This document shows, piece after piece, positions 57,095 to 64,000 of a DNA stretch of 64,000 nt. Every line of letters starts with the position of its first letter. Position 1 is the first letter of the stretch. Position numbers and translations under genes: made by a program. Source of the DNA: Beijerinckiaceae bacterium (lineage in GTDB: Bacteria > Pseudomonadota > Alphaproteobacteria > Rhizobiales > Beijerinckiaceae). The stretch is taken from contig CANJVX010000008.1 of the NCBI GenBank assembly GCA_947478405.1, forward strand, positions 27,733 through 91,732, written 5' to 3'. Below the pieces are notes generated by a model. That model was given only the letters and a program-made list of their open reading frames with translations. It did no database searches and had not been told where the DNA came from.

Positions 57095-57192
57095 CTCGTC
57101 CCGAATGTGTCAGTGAAGCGCGACTGAAGACGCGGCGCTACTTGTGGGCCTCCGCAATAGCCTTTTCGCGCGCTGACCGGAAGAGAAGAACG

Positions 57193-57885
57193 TTGACCCC
57201 CGACGAGATCCTGGCCCGCCTGCTCTATCGTGACGGGCTGATCCTCATCCTCAACAAGCCCGCGGGCATTGCCGTGCATCGCGGCCCCAAGGGCGGCGCG
57301 AGTTTAGAAGACTGGTTCGACGCTCTGCGCTTTGGCCTGCCGCGGGTGCCGGCTCTGGCCCACCGGCTTGACCGCGACACGTCTGGCTGTCTGGTACTGG
57401 GCCGCCATCACAAGGCTTTGGAAAAGCTCGGCTCGCTCTTCAAACAGGGCAAGGTTGGGAAAACCTATTGGGCGGTGGTGGAAGGTGGCCCCAGCGAAGA
57501 TGAGGGGCTCATCGATCTGCCGCTGGGCCGCCTCGATGCGGGCCGTGGCTGGTGGATGAAGGTCGATCTACTCACGGGCCAAGCCTCCCAAACGCGCTGG
57601 CGCGTGATGGGGCGCGGCGAACATGAGGGCAAAAAGATCGCCTGGATTGAATTCAACCCGCTGACCGGGCGCACGCATCAATTGCGCGTGCACTCTTCAT
57701 CTGTGGGGTGGCCTATTGTCGGAGATCCTATTTATGGGAGTGCTGGCCGTGACAGCCCGCTACCATTGCATCTGCACGCCCGCCACATCAGTCTCCCAAT
57801 GTCAAACAACAAGCCGCCCGCGGAAGCCTCCGCGCCCGTGCCCGACCACATGATGAGTTTGCTGGAAGCGTGTGGCTACCGCTAG
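57193..57885 (+). CDS. Pseudouridine synthase, RluA family
   Basis: 230 residues from TTG 57193, after GAAGAGA; an upstream TTG (57142) is possible, and the track's 56947 start, inside ftsY on the other strand, is not credible. Catalytic HRLDRDTSGCLVLGRH supplies the Asp; PLTGRTHQLRVHSSSVGWPIVGDPIYG is the RluA signature. There is no S4 domain, as in RluA/TruC-type enzymes acting on tRNA or 23S rRNA; the target base is unknown. Confidence 0.88.
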   Translation: MTPDEILARLLYRDGLILILNKPAGIAVHRGPKGGASLEDWFDALRFGLPRVPALAHRLDRDTSGCLVLGRHHKALEKLGSLFKQGKVGKTYWAVVEGGPSEDEGLIDLPLGRLDAGRGWWMKVDLLTGQASQTRWRVMGRGEHEGKKIAWIEFNPLTGRTHQLRVHSSSVGWPIVGDPIYGSAGRDSPLPLHLHARHISLPMSNNKPPAEASAPVPDHMMSLLEACGYR

Positions 57886-57890
57886 GTCCA

Positions 57891-57969
57891 TCATTGCACG
57901 CCGCAGGCGAAGCAATCCATTAGGCCTCATGTGGTGCCTCTCGATTGCTTCGCTTTGCTCGCAATGACG
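57891..57969. repeat. Dispersed palindromic repeat, copy 11
   Basis: Left arm TCATTGCACGCCGCAGGCG (diverged), right arm TTCGCTTTGCTCGCAATGACG; inner part GCAATCCATTAGGCC / GGTGCCTCTCGATTGC. Between the convergent pseudouridine synthase and Bug receptor genes. Confidence 0.85.
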
Positions 57970-57976
57970 ATCAACA

Positions 57977-58951
57977 TCATTGTGCCTTGATGTTTCCCTT
58001 CTTGATCGTATCGGTCCAGCGCGCGGCTTCTTTTTGCGTGAATGCACCCAGAGCCTCGGGCGTGTTCTGCCCTGCTCCCGGCATTTCGGAGGCGAGATCC
58101 TCAATGCGCTTGCGCAAGTCTGCATCCTTATAGGCTGCCGCCATCGCGTTCACGAGTTTCGTGCGCACAGCCGCAGGCAGGGCAGCTGGTGCATACATTG
58201 CAGTGGCGGCAGTCACTTCAAAGCCCGGCAGGCCGGCCTCAGCCGACGTCGGGATTTCCGGCAAGCCCGAGAAGCGCACGCTCTGTGCCACAGCCAGAAC
58301 TTTCACTGTGCTGCCCTTATATTGGCCCATCATGTTGAGGCCCTGATCGCACATAAAATCGAGCGTGCCGGCCACAAGATCATTCAGCGCAGGACCGGTG
58401 CCACGATAGGGAACGTGGACAATATCTGTCCCCGTCTGCTGACCAAACAGCACGCAAGCCAGATGCGTGGCCGAGCCCGCACCCGCTGAACCATAATTCA
58501 GCTTGCCCGGATTTGCTTTGGCGTAAGCGATAAATTCTTTCAGATCTTTCGCGGGAAAATCTTTGCGCGTGACAATGTAATGCGCAGCAAAGGCCAGCGT
58601 ACCAATCGGCTCGAAATTCTTCACCGGATCATATTGGGCCGAGGGATAAAGTACTGGGCCCGCAACATGTGGGGCAACGTTATGAACAAATAGCGTATAG
58701 CCGTCCGGGGTTGAGCGTGCAGCGCGCACGGCACCTGTCGTCCCACCCGCTCCCGCCACATTTTCGATCACGAATTGCTGGCCCAGCGTGCGTGAAAAAT
58801 ATTCGCTGTAGATGCGCGCGGCAACATCCGTCGGGCCGCCAGCAGCAAAGGGCACAATCACAGTTACTGGCTTGGTCGGATAATCCTGCGCCAATGCGGG
58901 CGCTGCCGCGAACAGGCCACAGGTCAGTGCCAAAAGGTTACGAAGCTTCAT
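57977..58951 (-). CDS. Tripartite tricarboxylate transporter substrate-binding protein (Bug/TctC family)
   Basis: 324 residues with signal peptide MKLRNLLALTCGLFAAAPALAQ. The mature protein opens with DYPTKPVTVIVPFAAGGPTDVAARIYSEYFS and continues with NVAGAGGTTGA and YGSAGAGSATHLACVLF, the ligand-binding loops of Bug proteins. Binds a carboxylate in the periplasm. No TctA/TctB membrane genes are near, which is common for this expanded family; the ligand is unknown. Confidence 0.93.
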   Translation of the reverse strand: MKLRNLLALTCGLFAAAPALAQDYPTKPVTVIVPFAAGGPTDVAARIYSEYFSRTLGQQFVIENVAGAGGTTGAVRAARSTPDGYTLFVHNVAPHVAGPVLYPSAQYDPVKNFEPIGTLAFAAHYIVTRKDFPAKDLKEFIAYAKANPGKLNYGSAGAGSATHLACVLFGQQTGTDIVHVPYRGTGPALNDLVAGTLDFMCDQGLNMMGQYKGSTVKVLAVAQSVRFSGLPEIPTSAEAGLPGFEVTAATAMYAPAALPAAVRTKLVNAMAAAYKDADLRKRIEDLASEMPGAGQNTPEALGAFTQKEAARWTDTIKKGNIKAQ

Positions 58952-59053
58952 TGCGTTCCTCCAGATTTTTCAACCGGCTAAACAGCACGGCCCCCTAGAG
59001 GAGAATGCTAGACCCTTGGCCGGGAGCCGCAAGCACGACTTCCGATGCATAAG

Positions 59054-60322
59054 TCACTTATCCGCGAGACAAAGCCGAAGCCCATCATGGCCCGAAACGC
59101 GGGCCTCGAAGATGAGACCGGGCTCCACGCCGGGTGTGGCGACAGATGTGAAATCTTCAGCACGCCCTGTTCCACCGCGTTCCGTGAGCACGTGGATGGT
59201 GCACCCAATCTGGTGCTCGAGATGTGCGCGCAAAGCCGCCTCACCCGCCTCTCGCAGCAAATGTGCGCGCTCTTTCACAATGTTACGCGGCACCTGTGGC
59301 ATGCGTATGGCTGGCGTACCGGGACGCTGCGAATACGGAAACACATGCAGATGCGTCAAACCGCAATCGTCCACCATGGCAAGTGTATGGGCGAACATAT
59401 CCTGCGTCTCGGTTGGAAATCCGGCGATGAAATCAGCACCAAAGACAATCTCGGGGCGAAGCGCGCGCACTTGCGCACAAAAGGCCACAGAATCGGCACG
59501 CGCGTGACGGCGCTTCATACGCTTCAGGATCATGTCATCGCCCGATTGTAGCGATAGATGCAGATGAGGCATGAAGCGCGGCTCATTGGCGATCACATCG
59601 AACAAATGCGCATCGGCTTCGATACAATCGATGGAGGAGACACGAAGCCGTTCCAGCTCCGGCACCTGCTTCAAAATCTGCTTCACCAGCCAACCGAAGG
59701 ACGGCTCACCGGGCAGGTCATGACCCCATGAGGTAATATCAACACCCGTCAGCACGGCCTCGCGATAGCCATTGGCGCAGAGTTTGCGGATTTGCGCCAC
59801 CACATCGCCCGCGGACGCCGAGCGCGAATTGCCGCGCCCGAAGGGGATGATGCAAAAAGTGCAGCGATGGTCGCAGCCGTTCTGCACTTCAACGAAAGCC
59901 CGCGTATGACCTTCAATGGCATCCACAGCGCCGGCCACAAAATGATGTGCTGTCTCGTCCAGCGCAAAAATATCATTCACACGGGCTGTGCCTGTTTGCG
60001 TCAAAGCGCGCCAGACATCAGGTTTGGCCTTGTCCGCATTACCAATGACAGCGGCGACTTCCGGCATGGAGGAAAAAAGGTCCGGATCAATCTGCGCCGC
60101 GCATCCGGTGACGACAATTCTTGCCTCGGGCTGTTCACGCCCAGCGCGGCGAATGGCCTGACGCGCTTGACGCACTGCCTCTTCTGTCACCGCGCATGTA
60201 TTAAAAATGATTGTGGGCACATCACTGGTCGCCTCAGCCGCGCGGCGCACAGCCTCCGACTCCACCGCATTGAGGCGACAACCAAAGGTGACGACGTCGA
60301 CCTTGCGCACAGAAGGCCTCAA
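59054..60322 (-). CDS. mtaB: tRNA t6A37 methylthiotransferase
   Basis: 422 residues. Radical SAM enzyme with two clusters that adds a methylthio group to t6A37 of ANN-decoding tRNAs. The N-terminal UPF0004 domain has TFGCRLNAVES, FNTCAVTEEA and VTGCAAQ; the radical SAM motif is CDHRCTFCIIPFGRG; a short C-terminal TRAM-like part follows. The start is a TTG overlapping the dapF stop; GTG 60310 is an alternative. It is coupled to dapF. Confidence 0.93.
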   Translation of the reverse strand: MRPSVRKVDVVTFGCRLNAVESEAVRRAAEATSDVPTIIFNTCAVTEEAVRQARQAIRRAGREQPEARIVVTGCAAQIDPDLFSSMPEVAAVIGNADKAKPDVWRALTQTGTARVNDIFALDETAHHFVAGAVDAIEGHTRAFVEVQNGCDHRCTFCIIPFGRGNSRSASAGDVVAQIRKLCANGYREAVLTGVDITSWGHDLPGEPSFGWLVKQILKQVPELERLRVSSIDCIEADAHLFDVIANEPRFMPHLHLSLQSGDDMILKRMKRRHARADSVAFCAQVRALRPEIVFGADFIAGFPTETQDMFAHTLAMVDDCGLTHLHVFPYSQRPGTPAIRMPQVPRNIVKERAHLLREAGEAALRAHLEHQIGCTIHVLTERGGTGRAEDFTSVATPGVEPGLIFEARVSGHDGLRLCLADK

Positions 60323-61167
60323 AAAATCTCAGGAGAGAATTGGGCCTGGAATTCCAGCTCAACAGGACCGCGCAGCAGAACATGGTTATCGACCGTGCGC
60401 CAATCGGTAAAGAGATCGCCGCCCGGCAAAGTGATCCGTGCTTTGCGCCCAGCCAAACCAAGACGTGCAGCCGACACCGCCGTGGCGCAAGCAGCAGAAC
60501 CGCAAGCCTGCGTCAGACCAACTCCCCGTTCCCAGACCTTCAGAATGATATGATCGCGCGTCACGATATGGGCGAGCGAAATATTGGCGCGCTCGGGAAA
60601 CATATCGTGATGTTCCAGCCGCACACCATTGGTGTCGAGGCCATAGCCTTCAACATTGTCGACGAAGAAGATAGCGTGCGGGTTACCCATATTGACGGCC
60701 GAAAAATGCGTCAGCGCGGGAACATCAAAGTCCAGCGCCACATTGCGTGTGTCGGCCTGTGTGTCGCGCAGGGGGATCTCCTCGGCCAAAAGCCGGGGCT
60801 CGCCCATATCAACGGTAAACGCCCATTCGCTCTCACGCCGACATTCCAACAGGCCCGCCATTGTCTCGACAAAGATGACCGGACGCGGATCGTCTTGCAT
60901 CAGCACCCAAGCGACGCAGCGTGTACCATTACCGCAGGCGCCCGATTCACTGCCATCATTATTGAGAATGCGTACAAAAGCTTCCGTACCCGCGGTGACG
61001 GGATCATGCAGCACCATCATCTGATCATAAGCCAGACGCGGGCTCTGATGAATCGCGCGCGCTTCATCAGGCGACACACCGATGGACGTGGCACGCAGAT
61101 CGAGAACTATAATTTCATTGCCGATCCCGTTCATCTTGAAGAAGGGTCGACCTGCAAGCGCGCTCAT
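60319..61167 (-). CDS. dapF: Diaminopimelate epimerase
   Basis: 282 residues. Converts LL- to meso-diaminopimelate for lysine and peptidoglycan. The two catalytic Cys are in SGACGNGTRCVAW and ACGSAACATAV; FFKMNGIGNEIIVLDLR opens the protein and MGNPHAIFFVD is in the middle. Same pathway as lysC and asd in this window. Confidence 0.97.
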   Translation of the reverse strand: MSALAGRPFFKMNGIGNEIIVLDLRATSIGVSPDEARAIHQSPRLAYDQMMVLHDPVTAGTEAFVRILNNDGSESGACGNGTRCVAWVLMQDDPRPVIFVETMAGLLECRRESEWAFTVDMGEPRLLAEEIPLRDTQADTRNVALDFDVPALTHFSAVNMGNPHAIFFVDNVEGYGLDTNGVRLEHHDMFPERANISLAHIVTRDHIILKVWERGVGLTQACGSAACATAVSAARLGLAGRKARITLPGGDLFTDWRTVDNHVLLRGPVELEFQAQFSPEIF

Positions 61168-61286
61168 AGTGCCTCTAATATTGGCGGCATGACGCGCTTA
61201 TAGGCCCAAATGACACAGGGGGCCAGAGACGCAACGGCAAGGTGAACCGGCAGCCTGTCCAATTCGTTACATTAAGAGCTAATAAG

Positions 61287-61328
61287 AGATGTGAAATGAC
61301 ATCTGATTGTCTGATTGTCATTTTATAT
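61287..61328 (+). promoter_or_regulatory. Repeat-rich region upstream of the GyrI-like gene
   Basis: AGATGT (61287-61292) pairs with ACATCT (61299-61304); AATGACA (61295-61301) pairs with TGTCATT (61316-61322); TGATTGTC occurs twice in tandem (61304-61311, 61312-61319); TTTTATAT follows. This AT-rich patch stands out from its surroundings and probably includes an operator and promoter for the gene at 61398 or for dapF. Confidence 0.45.
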
Positions 61329-61397
61329 CCTTGGCAGGCGCGGTCTCTTCGCCTCATATGGAGACATAATTGATTTGCCGGATCTGGAGCCGGACCC

Positions 61398-61976
61398 ATG
61401 CCCTCTTTGACACTCCCCACACTCGCCCGCGCCGCCATCACCGGAATCATGCTGACTTTTGCCAGCATGGCCTGCGCTCAGGTGAATGATGGCCGCGCGC
61501 CTGGCGATGCCTCAAGCGCGCAGGCTGTCGAGCTGGCAGCTCGCCCAGCCTTGATGCTAGCGGGCGAAGCGGAATGGGAGGAGGGCTTCACAAAGATCAA
61601 CAAGTCTTTCGCCGATCTGCGCATGGCTATGGACCGCGCTGGGCTCAAGCCCGGCGGGCGTCCGCTCGCGGTCTTCGTCGACACCGACGACCAGGGCTTC
61701 AGGTTTCAGGCCATGATCCCGCTTGAGGCTGCGCCGGCTGCGACGCCGTCTTTCCCCGCACCAATCAAGTTGGGTGAAACCCCGAAAGGCAAGACGATGA
61801 AATTCGAACATCGCAGCGCCTATGATGACATTGATTCGACCTATGAGGCGATCACCGCTTACCTCGATGAAAAGGGTGTCGAAGCCAAGCCCATGTTCAT
61901 TGAGCAATATCTCAACGACGTGACCTCGGCCGACGACACCGGGCTGCAGGTCGAGATTTACGTCTTCGTCAAGTAA
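61398..61976 (+). CDS. Exported GyrI-like (effector-binding) domain protein
   Basis: 192 residues. Signal peptide of about 27 residues (ending ASMACAQ), then about 35 residues of linker and a domain (90-192) that reads like the GyrI/AraC effector-binding fold: GETPKGKTMKFEHRSAYDDI, STYEAITAYLDEKGVEAKPMFIEQYLND, LQVEIYVFVK. That fold binds small molecules and is normally cytoplasmic; an exported stand-alone version is unusual. The function is unknown. It is followed 19 bases later by a NUDIX gene. Confidence 0.75.
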   Translation: MPSLTLPTLARAAITGIMLTFASMACAQVNDGRAPGDASSAQAVELAARPALMLAGEAEWEEGFTKINKSFADLRMAMDRAGLKPGGRPLAVFVDTDDQGFRFQAMIPLEAAPAATPSFPAPIKLGETPKGKTMKFEHRSAYDDIDSTYEAITAYLDEKGVEAKPMFIEQYLNDVTSADDTGLQVEIYVFVK

Positions 61977-61995
61977 CCGGGAGTTTTTTGACGAA

Positions 61996-62463
61996 TTGCA
62001 AAATAACGCGCCCCCCGCCCAAGCATCAGAACCCCGCCACCAAGTGGCAGCCCTGCCTTGGCGGGCTGGTAAAAATGGCTTGGAAATTCTCCTGATCTCT
62101 TCACGCGAGACGAAGCGCTGGGTGATCCCGAAAGGCTGGCCAATGCTCGGCCGAAAGCCCCATGTCGCGGCCGCGCGCGAAGCTCTTGAAGAAGCCGGTG
62201 TGATTGGGAAAACACTGAAGACGTCCGTTGGCAGTTTTCATTATGTGAAAAATCTGCGCAATGGCGACGCCATCCTTTGCCGCGTCGAGGTCTTTGCCAT
62301 GCAGGTCGAAAGACAACGCAAATCATGGCTGGAGCGAGATCAGCGGATCACGCGCTGGTTTCCAGCTGACGAAGCAGCAAGCCTTGTGAGAGAGCCTGAA
62401 CTCTCAACCCTGATTCGGGATTTCAAGACCGAAGCCCTCGAAGAGAAAACGAAAGTCGCTTAA
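61996..62463 (+). CDS. NUDIX hydrolase (diphosphoinositol polyphosphate hydrolase-like)
   Basis: 155 residues from TTG. Starts HQVAALPWRAGKNGLEILLIS and has WVIPKGWPMLGRKPH followed by AAAREALEEAGV. The core REALEEAG of the Nudix box is intact, but the first conserved Glu (G-x5-E) is Arg here, as in related alphaproteobacterial proteins with the GWPM-type box. Hydrolyses a nucleoside diphosphate linked to another moiety; the substrate is unknown. Its stop overlaps the carbonic anhydrase stop in TTAA. Confidence 0.88.
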   Translation: MQNNAPPAQASEPRHQVAALPWRAGKNGLEILLISSRETKRWVIPKGWPMLGRKPHVAAAREALEEAGVIGKTLKTSVGSFHYVKNLRNGDAILCRVEVFAMQVERQRKSWLERDQRITRWFPADEAASLVREPELSTLIRDFKTEALEEKTKVA

Positions 62464-63170
62464 AAACGCGGCTCGGAGAGGGCGGCGGCATGCAGCTCCT
62501 CTGCCACGGGCATAAACAGATCGGCCTGCGCGTCATAGACAAGCAAGCGGCCATCCATCACACCAAAATAAGTGCCATGCAATTGCAGCTTGCCGCGCTC
62601 TTCGAGCGTGCGGATACAGGGAAAGGTGCGCAGATTGGCAAGGCTCTGCTTGACCGATTCCAAAGCAAGTTTTTCCAGATAATCCGGACCGGCGGGCACA
62701 GGTGCTGGGCCGAGCTTTTCAGCAGACGGCGCCATAAGGCGGATCCAACTGCCAATGAAATCGCCCGGTGACAAAGGTGCATGAAAGGGATCGGCCTGAA
62801 ACTCGGCAAAAGCGCGCACGCCACCGCATTGCGCATGGCCCATGACAACGATGTGCTCGACCCGCAAAGCCATGACGCCAAATTCAAGCGCGGCTGATGT
62901 GCCATGATAATCATCGTCAGGCGCATAGGGAGGCACGAGATTGGCGACATTGCGCACGACGAAAATCTCGCCGGGGCCAGCATCGAAAATAAGTTCCGGC
63001 GCGACGCGAGAATCGCAGCAGCCGATCATCAGGACGCGGGGCTTCTGGCCCTTTTCGGCCAATTCCCGATAGCGCGCCTGCTCGCCCGAAAAACGACCCG
63101 AGACAAAGGCTTCATAGCCCTCGATAAGCTGGGGCGGGAAGGGCGTGGCAGTCTTGATCGTGTTGGTCAT
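62460..63170 (-). CDS. Beta-class carbonic anhydrase
   Basis: 236 residues from ATG 63170 (MTNTIKTATPFPPQ); the track adds 34 residues. Interconverts CO2 and bicarbonate. Zinc ligands are visible in IGCCDSRVAP (Cys, and the Asp-Arg dyad) and in VMGHAQCGGVRAF (His and Cys). No signal peptide, so cytoplasmic. It is divergent from the lyase gene and overlaps the NUDIX stop. Confidence 0.95.
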   Translation of the reverse strand: MTNTIKTATPFPPQLIEGYEAFVSGRFSGEQARYRELAEKGQKPRVLMIGCCDSRVAPELIFDAGPGEIFVVRNVANLVPPYAPDDDYHGTSAALEFGVMALRVEHIVVMGHAQCGGVRAFAEFQADPFHAPLSPGDFIGSWIRLMAPSAEKLGPAPVPAGPDYLEKLALESVKQSLANLRTFPCIRTLEERGKLQLHGTYFGVMDGRLLVYDAQADLFMPVAEELHAAALSEPRF

Positions 63171-63322
63171 ATGATCCTGTGATCTCCAACCGCCCCGGCG
63201 GCACCTCTGCGGGCTGTCTAAACAAGGCCAGCCGGCGCGTCGAGCCATACCGGACCAAGGAAGCATGGTCATACAGATTGACGCCCTTTATGCTGCACTG
63301 CAACTGAACCTTCGGAGACCCC

Positions 63323-64000
63323 ATGATCCGCCCACGTCGTAGTGCCCTCTATATGCCCGGCTCCAACGCAAGGGCGCTGGAAAAGGCGCGCAGCCTTCCA
63401 GCTGATTCGATCCTGCTGGATCTGGAAGATTCGGTGGCACCCGAGCAGAAGGAACTAGCCCGGGCGCAAGTCTGTGGCGCGGTGAAAAAGGGGGGCTTTG
63501 GCTCCCGCGAGGTGGTCATTCGCACCAATGGGCTGGAAACCGATTGGGGACGGGCTGATCTGGCGGCCGCTGCGGCCGCAGGACCGGACGCCATTTTACT
63601 GCCCAAAGTCTCGACCCCGGGCGATATTACAATGGCCGCCCATGCGCTGAATGAAGCCGGCGCGCCGTCCCATACGCGCATTTGGGCGATGATCGAGACC
63701 CCCGCCGGCATTCTCAATGTCGATGCCATTGCCCGCACAGCGGCCGATCCCAATTCACGGCTGGCCGTCTTCATCATGGGCACGAATGATATTGCCAAGG
63801 AAACACGCGCGCGCATGGTGCCTGGCCGCGCGCCCATGCTCGCCTGGCTCTCGCAATGTGTGCTGGCGGCCCGCGCCTTCGGCATTGATATTCTGGATGG
63901 CGTCTATAACCAGCACTCCGATCTGGAGGGGCTGCGCGCCGAATGTGAACAAGGCCGCGATCTGGGCATGGACGGCAAGACAGTCATCCACCCCAACCAG
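63323..64000 (+). CDS. CoA-ester lyase, HpcH/HpaI-CitE family (3' end outside window)
   Basis: Missing from the ORF track because it runs off the right edge; ATG 63323 follows GGAG and the frame stays open for 226 codons. It has PRRSALYMPGSNARALEKARSL, LLDLEDSVAPEQK (metal-binding Glu), AMIETPAGILNVDAIA and FGIDILDGVYNQHSD, as in malyl-CoA or citramalyl-CoA lyases. It cleaves a 3-hydroxyacyl-CoA dicarboxylate; the exact substrate cannot be told from this part. Confidence 0.9.
   Translation, partial: MIRPRRSALYMPGSNARALEKARSLPADSILLDLEDSVAPEQKELARAQVCGAVKKGGFGSREVVIRTNGLETDWGRADLAAAAAAGPDAILLPKVSTPGDITMAAHALNEAGAPSHTRIWAMIETPAGILNVDAIARTAADPNSRLAVFIMGTNDIAKETRARMVPGRAPMLAWLSQCVLAARAFGIDILDGVYNQHSDLEGLRAECEQGRDLGMDGKTVIHPNQ

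Noticed and set aside
56947-57192. Upstream extension of the RluA-type synthase
   Set aside because: It overlaps the ftsY coding region on the other strand and lacks any family similarity before residue 83 of the track translation.
10819-57969. CRISPR array
   Set aside because: The repeats are scattered over 47 kb without regular spacers, and no cas genes are present.

Overview
The window looks like a chromosomal segment of an alphaproteobacterium of the Rhizobiales (Hyphomicrobiales), probably close to the Bradyrhizobiaceae/Xanthobacteraceae. Three things point there: the gene order (rplU-rpmA-GNAT-obgE-proB-proA-nadD-rsfS-rlmH-envC-ctpA-deacetylase; lysC-ptsP-prfA; purH-heparinase-rsmB; ffh-rpsP-rimM-trmD-rplS; ccmABCDG next to acnA; ftsY, mtaB, dapF), a moderately high GC content, and a dispersed palindromic repeat that starts CGTCATTGCGAG. 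I see no rRNA or tRNA gene, transposase, phage gene or CRISPR array. It is almost entirely core genome.

Layout. 1-10.8 kb (minus strand): a long run from the rplU promoter through ribosomal proteins, an acetyltransferase, the ObgE GTPase, proline synthesis (proB, proA), NAD synthesis (nadD), ribosome factors (rsfS, rlmH) and envelope genes (EnvC-like activator, CtpA, a deacetylase cut by the left edge). 11-18.7 kb: ornithine cyclodeaminase family gene, YqaA/DedA-like and DsbB-like membrane proteins, rlmN, a methyltransferase, then comF-grxC-DUF1178-methyltransferase-pseudouridine synthase in tight coupling. 18.7-30 kb: ubiG, lysC, ptsP, prfA, purH, a heparinase II/III protein, rsmB and a DUF1674 protein. 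30-37.6 kb: nuclease lipoprotein, acs, IalB family protein, an ECF sigma factor without an adjacent anti-sigma factor, DUF1223, lytic transglycosylase, leuD, zincin-like protein and a 38-residue membrane peptide. 37.8-47.7 kb: leuC, VOC, a Tat-exported metallo-beta-lactamase fold protein, rplS-trmD-rimM-rpsP-(86-residue unknown)-ffh, asd, leuB. 47.8-64 kb: lactate permease, acnA, ccmABCD and ccmG, yciB, ftsY, an RluA-type synthase and an orphan Bug receptor, mtaB, dapF, an exported GyrI-like protein, NUDIX, carbonic anhydrase, and a CoA-ester lyase cut by the right edge.

How they work together: the genes serve translation and rRNA/tRNA modification, membrane targeting (ffh, ftsY), amino acid synthesis (Leu, Pro, Asp family including diaminopimelate), c-type cytochrome maturation, acetate/lactate/TCA carbon entry, and peptidoglycan remodelling. 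The ORF track missed four genes that I read directly: the left-edge deacetylase, the 38-residue membrane peptide at 37.5 kb, ccmD, and the right-edge lyase.

I found no clearly new defence or biosynthetic system. The most worthwhile leads are: the 86-residue protein overlapping the ffh stop codon; the 38-residue membrane peptide coupled to the zincin gene; the repeat copy that supplies the start region and part of the signal peptide of the lytic transglycosylase; the exported GyrI-like protein with its repeat-rich upstream region; and two shared palindromes in front of ptsP and between ialB and the ECF gene.
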